A DNA stretch of 64,000 nt from Paraburkholderia sp. BL23I1N1 (GCF_003610295.1 NZ_RAPV01000002.1:1382427-1446426); one strand, 5' to 3'. Positions 27,739 through 37,761 are shown, numbered from the stretch's first letter. The notes: generated by a model from the letters alone, not told the origin. Made by a program: numbers and translations.

Positions 27739-30700
27739 TTAACCCTTGCTTCTGAGTCTGCGCCGCAGCCACTCCGCCCAATCCTCCAGCACCGTATAAA
27801 CCACCGGCACCACCACCAGCGTCAGAATCGACGACGTAATCACCCCGCCGATCACCGTCTGCCCGAGCGGCCCGCGTTGCTCCCCGCCTTCGCCGAGCGC
27901 CGCTGCCAGAGGCAGCATGCCGAAGATCATCGCCAGCGTCGTCATCAGAATCGGCCGCAGACGCACGCGCGCCGCTTCGAGCAGCGCTTCACGCCGCTCC
28001 ATCATGCGACCCTTGCCGGACGCGTCGAGCAAAGTGCCGCGCCGTGCCTGATTCGCGAAGTCGATCAACAGAATCGCGTTCTTCGTCACAAGGCCCATCA
28101 ACATCACGAAGCCGATGATCGAAAACATGTTCAGCGTACTGCCGAACAGCAGCAGCGCGAGCAGCACGCCGATCAACGTGAGCGGCAGCGACGCCATGAT
28201 CGCGAGCGGCTGCGCGAAGCTCGCGAACTGCGACGCGAGAATCATGTAGATGAAAATCACGGCGAGCGCCAACGCCTCCACCGCATACACGAACGATTCG
28301 TTCATGCTCTTGGTCGAGCCTTCGAATCGATAGTGATAGCCCGCCGGCAAATGCATCGCGTCGAGCGCCTTCGCGACGTCCGCGGCCACTTCGCCGGGCG
28401 AGCGGCCATTCACGTTCGCCGACAGCATCACCTCGCGTTGCAGGTCGCGCCGGTTCAGCACATCGGGCCCGGTCGTCTTGACGATATCCGCGATCTGCCG
28501 CAGCGGCACCAGCACTGGCGCACCGTTCGCGTCGGTGCGGTTGGTCGCGATCATCAGCCTGGCGAGATCATCGACGTCCTGGCGCTGCGCGCGCGGCAAG
28601 CGCACGCTGACGTCGTAGTCCTGGTCATCGGGCGCGCGCCAGGTGCTGATGGCGTCGCCGGAGAGCAGCGGCCGCAACGCGGTGCCGATATCGGCCACGC
28701 CCACGCCGAGGTCGGACGCCAGTTCGCGCTTCACATTGATCGCGACGATCGGTTTATCCGCTTTGAGACTCGAATCGAGATCGACGAGCCCTGGGATCTT
28801 TACCATCCGTGCCTGAGCCGCATCCGAAAGCCGGCGCAGTTCGTCAATGTTGTCGCCCTGCAAGCTCAACTGGATCGCCTTCGTACTGCCGGCGCCGTCG
28901 GGCACGCCGATTTCAGTAATCGACACCCCCGCCACCGAGGCGAGCCGCGCGCGAAACACCTGATTCAATTCGACCATGCCGCGCGTGCGGTCGCGCCGGT
29001 CCTTCAGGCGCACGGTAATCAGCGCGGTATTTTTGCCTTGTGTGTTGCCCGAGTTGAGCGTCGCGTAACTGAAGCGCACTTCGGGGTAGGTGGCGAGAAT
29101 CGCCTGCACTTGCTTCACCTTTTCCGAGGTGGCCTCGAGCGAAGTGCCCACCGGTGTGTTCAAGCCGATCTGCGTTTCGGAGAAGTCCGCATTCGGCACG
29201 AACTCGGTGCCGACAAACGGCACCAGAAACAGGCTGCCGAAGAACGTCGCAGCAGCCACGACGAGCGTGATCGCGCGATGCTTCAGCGACCAGCCGAGCA
29301 GGCGCTGATAAAACGCGGTGAGCTGGTCGATCTGCCTGTCGAACAGATGCAGTGAACGTTCGATCAAGCGTCCGTAGCGATAGCCTTTGCGGCCCGTGTC
29401 CGTGTCGTGCAGATCGGGGTCCGGCCAGATCGAGGACAGCATCGGATCGAGCGTGAACGACACGAACATCGAGATCAGCACGGCAGCGGCCACCGTGATG
29501 CCGAACTGATGGAAGAAGCGGCCGATGATGCCGCCCATGAAGCCCACCGGCAGAAACACCGCAACGATCGAGAAGGTGGTCGCCAGCACGGCGAGCGCGA
29601 TTTCCTTGGTGCCGTCGAGCGCGGCGGTTCGATGGTCCGCGCCGAGCTGCACGTGCCGCACGATGTTTTCGCGCACCACGATCGCGTCGTCGATCAGCAA
29701 GCCGACGCATAAAGACAGCGCCATCAGCGTGATCACGTTGATCGTGAAGCCGCACGCGTACATCACCGCGAAGGTGCCGATCAGCGCGATCGGCAGCGTG
29801 AGGCCGGTGATCACCGTGCTGCGCCACGAGCCGAGGAACAGGAACACGATCAGCACCGTCAGCAGCGCGCCTTCGAGCAGGGTGCGCTTCACTTCGTTGA
29901 CGCTTTGTTCGATGTTGATCGAGGAATCGTCGGTAATACTGAGTTGCACGCCGGGTGGCAGTTGCGGCTGCAAGCGCGTGACTTCGTCACGCACGCCGTG
30001 GGCGACATCCACGGTGTTTTCGCCCTGCGCCTTGATGATCGACAGGAACAGCGCGCGCTGGCCGTTGAGCAAGGCCATGCTGTCGGGTTCCCGCTGGCCG
30101 TCCACCACGTCAGCGACCTGATCGAGTGTGACGGGCTGTGTCGCTGATGAAGCAGTAGGAATCGCCGACTGCGCGCCGCGACGCGCGACGATGATGCGTT
30201 TGAAGTCGTCCGGTTTCTCGAAACGGCCTTTGACCTGCACGGTCTGCTCGACATTACTCGACGTGAGCGGCCCAGCCGGAATCTCCTGATTCTCGTTCTG
30301 CACCGCACGAATCACCTGATCGACGCCGATCGAAAGCGCCTGCAGCTTCTGCGGATTCACGTCGATCTGCACCTGCCGTTTCACGCCGCCCACCAGCGAG
30401 ACTGAGCCGACGCCGCGCACCGTTTCGAGCCGTTTGCGCACGATCTGATCGGCGACCGTGGTGAGATCGCGCGTGGACAGCGACGCGCCCGGCGCGTTCG
30501 AGATGGCCACCGTGATGATCGGCATATCCGCCGGGTCATAGCGCAGCACGCGCGGGTCCTTCACGCCGTCGCGCAGATCGGGGCGGATCAGCGCGATCTT
30601 GTCGCGCACGTCCTGGGCGGCCTGCACCGCATCCACCGAAAGATCGAATTGCACGATCACGACCGATTGCGCGTCGTACGAACGCGAGGTGATTTCGTCG

Positions 30701-30930
30701 ATGCCGCTGATCGTGTTGACCGCTTCTTCGATCTTGCGCGTGACGTCCGACTCGACCGATTCCGGCGACGCCCCCGGATACGCGGTCTGCACGACCACGA
30801 CCGGGAACGCGATGTCCGGGAACTGATCGACCTTGAGCCGCTGATAAGAAAACAGACCGATGACGAGCAGCGCCATCATCATCATCGTGGCGAGCACCGG
30901 GTTGCCGATGCTGATGCGGGTGAACCACAT
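27739..30930 (-). CDS. RND efflux transporter, inner-membrane pump (HAE1/AcrB type)
   Basis: 1063 residues, full length for the family. The first membrane helix (NPVLATMMMMALLVIGLFSY) is followed by a large periplasmic porter region (QTAYPGASPESVESDVTRKI is typical) and the TM4 proton-relay pair Asp-Asp in CVGLLIDDAIVVREN. A second porter half and six more helices follow. It exports hydrophobic or amphiphilic compounds by proton antiport. It is encoded 15 bases downstream of its adaptor protein; no TolC gene adjoins, so an unlinked channel, perhaps the one at 17436-18983, would be needed. Confidence 0.93.
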   Translation of the reverse strand: MWFTRISIGNPVLATMMMMALLVIGLFSYQRLKVDQFPDIAFPVVVVQTAYPGASPESVESDVTRKIEEAVNTISGIDEITSRSYDAQSVVIVQFDLSVDAVQAAQDVRDKIALIRPDLRDGVKDPRVLRYDPADMPIITVAISNAPGASLSTRDLTTVADQIVRKRLETVRGVGSVSLVGGVKRQVQIDVNPQKLQALSIGVDQVIRAVQNENQEIPAGPLTSSNVEQTVQVKGRFEKPDDFKRIIVARRGAQSAIPTASSATQPVTLDQVADVVDGQREPDSMALLNGQRALFLSIIKAQGENTVDVAHGVRDEVTRLQPQLPPGVQLSITDDSSINIEQSVNEVKRTLLEGALLTVLIVFLFLGSWRSTVITGLTLPIALIGTFAVMYACGFTINVITLMALSLCVGLLIDDAIVVRENIVRHVQLGADHRTAALDGTKEIALAVLATTFSIVAVFLPVGFMGGIIGRFFHQFGITVAAAVLISMFVSFTLDPMLSSIWPDPDLHDTDTGRKGYRYGRLIERSLHLFDRQIDQLTAFYQRLLGWSLKHRAITLVVAAATFFGSLFLVPFVGTEFVPNADFSETQIGLNTPVGTSLEATSEKVKQVQAILATYPEVRFSYATLNSGNTQGKNTALITVRLKDRRDRTRGMVELNQVFRARLASVAGVSITEIGVPDGAGSTKAIQLSLQGDNIDELRRLSDAAQARMVKIPGLVDLDSSLKADKPIVAINVKRELASDLGVGVADIGTALRPLLSGDAISTWRAPDDQDYDVSVRLPRAQRQDVDDLARLMIATNRTDANGAPVLVPLRQIADIVKTTGPDVLNRRDLQREVMLSANVNGRSPGEVAADVAKALDAMHLPAGYHYRFEGSTKSMNESFVYAVEALALAVIFIYMILASQFASFAQPLAIMASLPLTLIGVLLALLLFGSTLNMFSIIGFVMLMGLVTKNAILLIDFANQARRGTLLDASGKGRMMERREALLEAARVRLRPILMTTLAMIFGMLPLAAALGEGGEQRGPLGQTVIGGVITSSILTLVVVPVVYTVLEDWAEWLRRRLRSKG

Positions 30931-30945
30931 AGGCGAGGGCTCCGG

Positions 30946-32136
30946 TCAGCGTGCGCTGCTTGCGCCCGGCACGCTGGCCGCTTGCGAAGCCGCCTGCCCG
31001 GGTTGGGCGGGCTGCACCACATGCACGGTGCTGCCGATCCGCAATGAGCCGAGATTGTTCTTCACGATCTGCTGGCCGAGCGCGAGCGGGCCGCCGGCGA
31101 TTTCGGTCCATGTATCGCCGTCGGCGTCGCCGGTCGCGCCGGTTTGCACCGCTTGCTCGACCAGCTTGCCGTTGACGAGCGCATAGACGCTGTGGCGCGT
31201 GCCGTCCGTGCGGATGGCGGTGGCAGGGACGACCAGCACGTCTTGCCGGCTGCCGACCGAGATCGTGCCGGTGCCGAACATGCTGACCCGCAGCGTGCCC
31301 GACGGATTGGCAACCTGCACATACACCATGATCGAACGCGAGCCGGCTTGCGCGGCCGGATTGATGCGCGTGATCGCACCCTGGACGGGCGCGTCGATCC
31401 CGTCGAACGCGATCTGGATCGGCTGGTCGATGCGAACGCGGCCGATCTCGCCGACCGGCACCGGCGCTTCCAGTTCGAGCGTGCGCAGATCGACTACGTC
31501 GAACAGCTTGCTATCGACGGCCACTTTCTCGCCCGGTTCAACCGAGCGCGAGGCGATCTGTCCGTCGAGCGGCGAGCGCACGACGGTATCGTCCAGAGAC
31601 AGATTCGACGACGCCAGCGCGGCCTTCGCCGCGTCAAGATTCGCGCGGGCGATTTGATACTGGCTTTGCGCGGTGTCGAAGGCGTTTTTTGAAATGAAGC
31701 CTTTTTCGACCAGCACGCGGTTGTTGTCGAGTGTTTGCTTCGCGATGTCGAGCTGGCCGGCCATGGCTGCCATCTGGCCGCGCGTCTGCTCGGCGCGGGC
31801 CACATAGTCGCGGGCATCGATCTTCGCGAGAATCTGGCCGGTCTTGACCGAATCGCCTTCGCGCACCATGACGTTGAGCGCCGAGCCGGCCACTTTCGAT
31901 TTGACCGCGGCTTGCGTGACGGCGCGCAGCGAGCCGGTCAGCGGCAGCGTTTCAGAGAGGGTGCGGCGGCTGACGGTGGTGAGGTCGTCGGGCGCGAATT
32001 CGACGACGGAAGCGGGGGTCTCGACGCCGGCGGCAGCGGCGCCGCTACGCTTCCTGATGGCGTGGCCCACCGCGATGGCGAGGATCACAACGGCTACAAC
32101 GGCAGCGACGAAAATGCGTTTTCTGGCTTTTAGCAT
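30946..32136 (-). CDS. RND efflux periplasmic adaptor (membrane fusion protein)
   Basis: 396 residues from the ATG at 32136 (MLKARKRIFVAAVVAVV); an upstream in-frame GTG at 32157 would add seven. A single N-terminal membrane segment (about residues 8-26) is followed by the lipoyl-like halves (VKSKVAGSALNVMVREGDSVKTGQ), an alpha-helical hairpin and beta-barrel domains (VPVGEIGRVRIDQPIQIAFDG). It bridges the RND pump and an outer-membrane channel. The C-terminal Ala/Gln/Ser-rich tail is likely disordered. Confidence 0.92.
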   Translation of the reverse strand: MLKARKRIFVAAVVAVVILAIAVGHAIRKRSGAAAAGVETPASVVEFAPDDLTTVSRRTLSETLPLTGSLRAVTQAAVKSKVAGSALNVMVREGDSVKTGQILAKIDARDYVARAEQTRGQMAAMAGQLDIAKQTLDNNRVLVEKGFISKNAFDTAQSQYQIARANLDAAKAALASSNLSLDDTVVRSPLDGQIASRSVEPGEKVAVDSKLFDVVDLRTLELEAPVPVGEIGRVRIDQPIQIAFDGIDAPVQGAITRINPAAQAGSRSIMVYVQVANPSGTLRVSMFGTGTISVGSRQDVLVVPATAIRTDGTRHSVYALVNGKLVEQAVQTGATGDADGDTWTEIAGGPLALGQQIVKNNLGSLRIGSTVHVVQPAQPGQAASQAASVPGASSAR

Positions 32137-32285
32137 GCGCGGTCTGACGGACTTCACGGGCTGGCGAGAGGCGGCGGCCTTGTGGTGTCAAGGCGCCGCG
32201 CATCTCGCACGGAATCGGCAAAATTAGCCTGAACCCGCAGTTCACTGAAAGCTGGCCGTCAGCATGGTACACGCAGCTTGCATGC

Positions 32286-33458
32286 TCACTGACTCAAATA
32301 AACGAACTTGCCGTTCCTGATGATGCCCATCACGCTCGCGCGCTGATCCAGGCCGACGTGGTCCTTCGGGCTCGTATTGACCACACCATTCGGCACGACC
32401 AGTTCATGCGCGTGTTCCAGTTCGTCACGCAAGGCAACGCGGAACGCCAGCGTGCCTGGCTGCGCCGTCTTCAACGCGCGTGCCACCGCGTCCTGCAAAC
32501 GCGGATACACGCCTGCCGCGTCGCCCGCGAACTGCGTGACGCTGCCCGGGCCGTACTTCGCTTCGTATTCATTGGTGAACGCGAGCGCCGCCTTCTTCGC
32601 CGGATGATCGGCCGGCAGCGTGCGCGCCACCACGACTGGCTGGGTCGGGAACAGCGTGCCTTCCACGTCCTTGCCGCCCAGCTTGATGAACTCGGGCGTG
32701 GCGATGCCGTGCGTCTGATAGATCGGGCCTTTGAAGCCGCGTTCGACCAGCGTGCGTTGCGGCAGCACGGTCGGCGTGCCGGCGCCGGCGATCAGGATCG
32801 CATCCGGTTTGGCCGCCATCAGCTTGAGGATCTGGCCCGTGACGCTGGCGTCGGTGCGGTTGTAGCGCTCCGTCGCGACCAACTGGATATGCCGCAAGGC
32901 CGCGAACTTGCTGAATTCGTTGAGCCAGCTCTCGCCGTAACCGTCCGCGAAACCGATGAAGCCCACCGTCTTCACGTTGTGGTTCGACATATAGCGCGTC
33001 ATCACGTCGGCCATCGCGCTGTCGGTCTGCGCCATCTTGTAGGCCCACACCTTCTTGCCTTCCTGCGGCTCCACCACGCTCGCCGAGCCGATCAGCGTGA
33101 TCATCGGCGTCTGGCTTTCCGCGACCGGATCGAGCGCGGCCATGGCGGCCGGCGTGATATTCGGGCCGACGATCACGTCGACATGGTCTTCGCTGATCAG
33201 CTTGCGGATGTTGCGCACCGCGTTGCCCGGATCGGAGGCGTCGTCGAGGAAGATGTAGTCGGCTTTCTGGCCGGCGATCGTGGCCGGCCACATCAGCATC
33301 GCGTTCTTGCTCGTAATGCCGATCACGGCGGCGGGGCCGGTGCTCGACAGGTCGATGCCGACCTTGATGTCGGCCTGTGCTGCGGTGGCGAGCAGGAGCG
33401 CGCCAAAACCAAGGGCGGCGGCCAGGCCGCGAAGTTTATTTTTATGCGACGTCATCAA
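32286..33458 (-). CDS. branched-chain amino-acid type (LivK-like) ABC substrate-binding protein, orphan
   Basis: 390 residues; two adjacent Met codons at the start. The signal peptide ends near AAQA-DIKVGIDLSSTGPAAVIG. The mature protein has the type I periplasmic binding fold: DDASDPGNAVRNIRKLISED, VDVIVGPNITPAAMAALDPV, and TVGFIGFADGYGESW. Related proteins bind branched-chain amino acids, amides or aromatic acids. There are no permease or ATPase genes nearby. It lies 29 bases downstream of cysB on the same strand, so it could be cotranscribed with the sulfur regulator; a link with sulfur compounds is only a guess. Confidence 0.85.
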   Translation of the reverse strand: MMTSHKNKLRGLAAALGFGALLLATAAQADIKVGIDLSSTGPAAVIGITSKNAMLMWPATIAGQKADYIFLDDASDPGNAVRNIRKLISEDHVDVIVGPNITPAAMAALDPVAESQTPMITLIGSASVVEPQEGKKVWAYKMAQTDSAMADVMTRYMSNHNVKTVGFIGFADGYGESWLNEFSKFAALRHIQLVATERYNRTDASVTGQILKLMAAKPDAILIAGAGTPTVLPQRTLVERGFKGPIYQTHGIATPEFIKLGGKDVEGTLFPTQPVVVARTLPADHPAKKAALAFTNEYEAKYGPGSVTQFAGDAAGVYPRLQDAVARALKTAQPGTLAFRVALRDELEHAHELVVPNGVVNTSPKDHVGLDQRASVMGIIRNGKFVYLSQ

Positions 33459-33487
33459 GGGTCTCCGTAGCGGGAAGCGTAGTCAGT

Positions 33488-34429
33488 TCAAAGTTCGTAG
33501 GTTTCGTGTTCGCCTTTGAGCGCCTGTTCGATCAGCTTGCGGTTCATGCTCGGCGACAGCAGTTCGACGAGCGTATACACATAGCTGCGCAGATACGCGC
33601 CCTGCTTAAGCGCGACCCGTGTCACGTTGCTGCCGAACAGATGGCCGACCGGCATCGCGCGCAAATGGCGGTCGCGCTCGGCGTTGAACGCGATATCCGC
33701 CATGATGCCGACGCCCAGTCCCAGTTCCACGTAGGTTTTGATCACGTCGGCGTCGATCGCCTCCAGCACGATATCCGGATGCAAGCCGCGCAGGCGGAAC
33801 GCCTCATTGATCTTGGTGCGGCCGGCGAACGCGTTGTCGTACGTAATCAGCGGATATTGGGTCAGATCGTCCAACGACAAAAGTTTGCGGTCGAGCAGCG
33901 GATGATCCGGCTGCACCACGGCGACGTGGTGCCACTGGAAGCACGGCAGCGAGACCAGTTCCTTATAGTTAGCGATCGCTTCGGTGGCGATGGCGAGGTC
34001 GGCCTGGTCGTGAATCACCATCTCGGCCACCTGGGTGGGGCTGCCTTGCAAGATGGAAAGGTGAACTTTCGGGAACCGCTTCTTGAATTCGGCGATGGCG
34101 GCCGGAAGTGAGTAGCGGGCCTGGGTGTGGGTGGCGGCGATCACCAGATTGCCCTGATCCTGGGCTGCGTAATCTTTACCGACCCGCTTGAGGCTCTCCA
34201 CTTCCTGCAGAATTCGCTCAACCGACTGAAGAATGATGCGCCCCGGCTCGGTCAGCGAGCGCACCCGCTTGCCGTGCCGCGTGAAGATTTCGACGCCCAG
34301 CTCGTCTTCCAGCTCGATGATCGCCTTGGAGACGCCCGGCTGGCTTGTAAACAGGGCTTTGGCCGCTTCGGTCAGGTTGAAATTCTGCCGCACAGCCTCG
34401 CGGACGAAGCGGAATTGATGCAGGTTCAT
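33488..34429 (-). CDS. cysB: LysR-type regulator CysB
   Basis: 313 residues. Winged HTH at the N-terminus (NLTEAAKALFTSQPGVSKAI) and the CysB-type inducer domain with TTHTQARYSLP written here as ATHTQARYSLPAAI, then GSPTQVAEMVIHDQADLAIATE. CysB activates sulfate-assimilation genes in response to O-acetylserine/N-acetylserine and sulfur limitation. It is divergent from the sulfite reductase gene, sharing a 219-base AT-rich intergenic region that probably contains its binding sites. Confidence 0.93.
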   Translation of the reverse strand: MNLHQFRFVREAVRQNFNLTEAAKALFTSQPGVSKAIIELEDELGVEIFTRHGKRVRSLTEPGRIILQSVERILQEVESLKRVGKDYAAQDQGNLVIAATHTQARYSLPAAIAEFKKRFPKVHLSILQGSPTQVAEMVIHDQADLAIATEAIANYKELVSLPCFQWHHVAVVQPDHPLLDRKLLSLDDLTQYPLITYDNAFAGRTKINEAFRLRGLHPDIVLEAIDADVIKTYVELGLGVGIMADIAFNAERDRHLRAMPVGHLFGSNVTRVALKQGAYLRSYVYTLVELLSPSMNRKLIEQALKGEHETYEL

Positions 34430-34648
34430 ATATAACCTCTCCGCATATCAAAAGAATTTTTTAGTCGTTTGAAATATAAGGCGAGTTTATTACGATCTGT
34501 CCATCTTTTTCAATATGGATATCTGTATTTGTCATAAGCAAATGAGAGATGGGTCTAAACCCTGACTCGGCTGGACTGACAAATAGAGATATCTAGGGCG
34601 CGGCGGAACCGGACTGCCGTGTGTCACGCAAAAAATTGGGGTCCCCGA
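34430..34648. promoter_or_regulatory. divergent cysB/cysI control region
   Basis: This 219-base gap is strikingly AT-rich between about 34435 and 34550 compared with the surrounding genes. It contains runs such as AAGAATTTTTTAG and TTTGAAATATAAG, which fit loosely with LysR-type CysB targets and housekeeping promoters. I cannot place exact -35/-10 boxes or CysB half-sites with confidence. Confidence 0.45.
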
Positions 34649-36328
34649 ATGTACCAATACGATCAGTACGACCAGACCATCGTCGATGAGCGGGTCGCGC
34701 AATACGCCGATCAGGTTCGCCGCCGCTTGTCGGGCGAATTGAGCGAAGAGGAGTTCCGTCCGCTGCGTCTGCAGAACGGCCTGTACATGCAGCGTCACGC
34801 GTACATGCACCGCATCGCGATTCCGTACGGCAATCTGCGCAGCGACCAGATGCGCGTGCTGGCCCAGATCGCGCGCGAGCACGACCGCGGCTACGGCCAC
34901 TTTTCGACGCGCTCGAACATCCAGTACAACTGGATCAAGCTCGAAGAAACGCCGGAAATCCTGCGCAAGCTCGCGGCCGTGCAAATGCACGGCATCCAGA
35001 CCTCGGGCAACTGTATCCGCAACATCACGGCCGACCAGTTCGCGGGCGTAGCACCGGACGAAGTAGTCGATCCGCGCCCTTGGGCAGAAATCCTGCGTCA
35101 ATGGTCGACGTTCCACCCGGAATTCGCATGGCTGCCGCGTAAGTTCAAGATCGCCGTGTCGGGTTCGAAGGAAGACCGCGCTGCCGTGCAGATCCACGAC
35201 ATGGGCGTGTATCTGAAGAAGAACGGGCAGGGCGAACTGGTGGCCGACATTCTGGCCGGCGGCGGCATGGGCCGTACGCCGATCATCGGCGCGATCATCC
35301 GTCAAGATCTGCCGTGGCAACACCTGCTGACGTACTGCGAAGCCGTGCTGCGCGTGTACAACCGCTACGGCCGCCGCGACAACATCTACAAGGCGCGCAT
35401 CAAGATTCTCGTGAAGGCGTTGAGCCCGGAGAAATTCTCGGCGCAAGTCGAAGAAGAATGGCAACACTTGAAGGACGGTCCGTCGACGCTCACGCAAGCC
35501 GAAGTGGATCGTGTGTCGCAATACTTCCAGCCGCCGGTGTATGAAAAGCTGGCCGACACGGATACGTCGTTCGAAAAGCATTTGCTGGAAAACCGTGCGT
35601 TTGCACGCTGGGTCGAACGTAACGTGCGTCCGCACAAGGTAGAGGGATATTCGTCCGTCACGTTGTCGCTGAAGCCGACCACGATTGCCCCGGGCGATGC
35701 CACCGACGCGCAGATGGAAGCGGTCGCCGATTGGGCCGACGAATACTCGCTCGGCGAAATCCGCGTGTCGCACGAACAGAACCTGATTCTCGCGAACGTG
35801 AAGAAGCGCGACCTGTTCGCGCTGTGGGAAAAGGCCAAGGCGCAAGGTTTCGCGACGCCGAACATCGGCTTGCTGACCGACATCATCGCGTGCCCGGGCG
35901 GCGATTTCTGCTCGCTCGCGAATGCGAAGTCGATTCCGATCGCGCTGGCGATTCAGGAACGTTTCAGCGATCTCGACTACGTGTATGACCTGGGCGACGT
36001 GTCGCTGAACATCTCGGGTTGTATCAACGCTTGCGGTCACCACCACGTCGGCAACATCGGCATTCTGGGCGTCGATAAGGACGGCTCGGAGTGGTATCAG
36101 GTGACGCTCGGCGGCGAGCAGGGCACGGGCGCCACGGGCGCGCATCTCGGCCGCGTGATCGGCCCGTCGTTCTCGGCGGAAGAAATGCCGGACGTGATCA
36201 GCAAGGTGATCGATACGTTCGTGGAAAACCGTCACGAAGGCGAACGCTTCGTGGAAACGTACAACCGCATCGGCATGACCCCGTTCAAGGAACGTGTGTA
36301 CGCTTCGCGTCAACCGGCTCACGCGTAA
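34649..36328 (+). CDS. cysI: sulfite reductase, siroheme/[4Fe-4S] hemoprotein subunit
   Basis: 559 residues from the ATG at 34649 (MYQYDQYDQTIVDERVAQYA). It is in the nitrite/sulfite reductase family; the duplicated ferredoxin-like and siroheme domains are complete. The four Cys that ligate the iron-sulfur cluster and siroheme are Cys415 and Cys421 (CPGGDFC) and Cys458 and Cys462 (SGCINAC). FSTRSNIQYNWI and GNCIRNITAD are also conserved. It reduces sulfite to sulfide. No flavoprotein CysJ is encoded nearby, so ferredoxin or the DUF934 partner may be involved in electron supply. Confidence 0.93.
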   Translation: MYQYDQYDQTIVDERVAQYADQVRRRLSGELSEEEFRPLRLQNGLYMQRHAYMHRIAIPYGNLRSDQMRVLAQIAREHDRGYGHFSTRSNIQYNWIKLEETPEILRKLAAVQMHGIQTSGNCIRNITADQFAGVAPDEVVDPRPWAEILRQWSTFHPEFAWLPRKFKIAVSGSKEDRAAVQIHDMGVYLKKNGQGELVADILAGGGMGRTPIIGAIIRQDLPWQHLLTYCEAVLRVYNRYGRRDNIYKARIKILVKALSPEKFSAQVEEEWQHLKDGPSTLTQAEVDRVSQYFQPPVYEKLADTDTSFEKHLLENRAFARWVERNVRPHKVEGYSSVTLSLKPTTIAPGDATDAQMEAVADWADEYSLGEIRVSHEQNLILANVKKRDLFALWEKAKAQGFATPNIGLLTDIIACPGGDFCSLANAKSIPIALAIQERFSDLDYVYDLGDVSLNISGCINACGHHHVGNIGILGVDKDGSEWYQVTLGGEQGTGATGAHLGRVIGPSFSAEEMPDVISKVIDTFVENRHEGERFVETYNRIGMTPFKERVYASRQPAHA

Positions 36329-36350
36329 TCGCGAAAAGGATACTGAACAG

Positions 36351-36890
36351 ATGGCTTCTATCATCAAGAACCGCGCGATCGTCAACGATGACTGGACGGT
36401 GGTGCGCGCCGCTGAAGACGGCACGTTGCCCGCAGTCGCTGCCTTGCCGGCCGGCAAAGTGCTGGTGCCGCTCGCGCTGTGGCAGGCTGAACGCGATGCG
36501 CTGATCGCTTCGCGCAACGCCGCTGAAATCGGCGTGTGGCTCGCGCCGGATAGCGAACCGGCGGATATTGTCGGCGACTTCGACACGGTCGCGCTGATCG
36601 GCGTGGACTTCCCGGTGTTCCGCGACGGCCGCGGCTACAGCATTGGCCGCCTGTTGCGAGAGCGTTATGGCTACAAGGGCGAACTGCGCGCGATCGGCGA
36701 CGTGCTGCGCGACCAGTTGTCGTTCATGTTCCGCTGCGGTTTCGACGCTTACGCGTTGCGTTCGGACAAAGACTTCGACGACGCGCTCAAGGCATTCGAC
36801 GAATTCAGCTTCAACTATCAGGGCGCGGTGAACTCGTCGCCGCTGTTCCGCCGCCGCGAAGCGGGCGAACTGACAAAGGTCCCGGCATGA
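36351..36890 (+). CDS. DUF934-family protein of the sulfate operon
   Basis: 179 residues from the ATG at 36351 (MASIIKNRAIVNDDWTVV). The family signature is visible in FPVFRDGRGYSIGRLLRERYGY and DVLRDQLSFMFRCGFDAY. Family members are nearly always encoded next to ferredoxin-type sulfite reductase genes and are thought to support sulfite reduction, but no activity is established. It starts 22 bases after cysI and overlaps cysH by 4 bases, so it is firmly in the operon. Confidence 0.9.
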   Translation: MASIIKNRAIVNDDWTVVRAAEDGTLPAVAALPAGKVLVPLALWQAERDALIASRNAAEIGVWLAPDSEPADIVGDFDTVALIGVDFPVFRDGRGYSIGRLLRERYGYKGELRAIGDVLRDQLSFMFRCGFDAYALRSDKDFDDALKAFDEFSFNYQGAVNSSPLFRRREAGELTKVPA

Positions 36891-37633
36891 GCGGCGCACA
36901 ATCGCTTACGCCGGAACTCGCCGCGAAGGTCGAGCGCCTTGATGCGCTGCTCGACTCGATCGCCGCGCGTCACGCGAACGTGAAGCTCGCCAGCAGCCTC
37001 GCAGCGGAAGACATGCTGCTCACGCACGCGATTTTGTCGCGTGGCGTGAAGATCGGCATCTTCTCGCTGAACACGGGCCGTCTGCATGCGGAAACGCTCG
37101 GCATGATCGATCGCGTGAAAGAGCGCTACGGTTACGATATCGAGCAGTTTCATCCGCAAGCTGCCGCGGTTGAGGAATATGTCGGCTCGCATGGTCTGAA
37201 CGCATTCTATGAAAGCGTCGATCTGCGCAAGCGCTGCTGTGAAATCCGCAAGGTTGAACCGTTGAACCGCGCACTGTCGGATGTCAGCGCGTGGGTGACG
37301 GGCCAGCGTCGCGAACAGTCGGTGACGCGTGCCGAACTGCACGAGGAAGAACACGATGCGGCGCGTAACATCGCCAAGTTCAATCCGCTGACGGACTGGA
37401 CCGAAGCTGAAGTGTGGGACTACCTGAAAGCGTTGGACGTGCCGGTCAATCCGCTGCATGCGCGCGGTTATCCGAGTATCGGCTGCGAACCTTGTACCCG
37501 CGCGATCCGTCCCGGTGAAGACAGCCGGGCAGGGCGCTGGTGGTGGGAGTCGCGCGATACGAAGGAATGTGGCCTGCATATCACGACGATTACGCCGATC
37601 CCCTTCAACAGCAGCGAGAACGCTTCGGCTTAA
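36887..37633 (+). CDS. cysH: assimilatory adenylyl-sulfate (APS/PAPS) reductase
   Basis: 248 residues. Residues 36-44 (SSLAAEDML) form the PP-loop-like nucleotide site. The presence of the [4Fe-4S] ligands Cys117-Cys118 (KRCCEIRK) and Cys200/Cys203 (GCEPC) marks the APS-reducing class rather than the cluster-free PAPS class. Catalytic Cys228 lies in KECGLH. It converts APS to sulfite with thioredoxin electrons. Start overlaps the DUF934 stop by 4 bases. Confidence 0.95.
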   Translation: MSGAQSLTPELAAKVERLDALLDSIAARHANVKLASSLAAEDMLLTHAILSRGVKIGIFSLNTGRLHAETLGMIDRVKERYGYDIEQFHPQAAAVEEYVGSHGLNAFYESVDLRKRCCEIRKVEPLNRALSDVSAWVTGQRREQSVTRAELHEEEHDAARNIAKFNPLTDWTEAEVWDYLKALDVPVNPLHARGYPSIGCEPCTRAIRPGEDSRAGRWWWESRDTKECGLHITTITPIPFNSSENASA

Positions 37634-37761
37634 AGCGCTTTGACATCAAGCATTAGGGCGATTCGGGCCTTGGTTTCTGATCTGAACGCCGCACATACCG
37701 ATTTGAATACTTCCGCGAAGCAGGCAACCGCTTGCGACGCGAATCAACGAAGGACCCAAAC

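Noticed and set aside
34532..36586. 684-codon frame opposite cysI
   Set aside because: Antisense artefact; cysI has full-length homology and its four cluster ligands.
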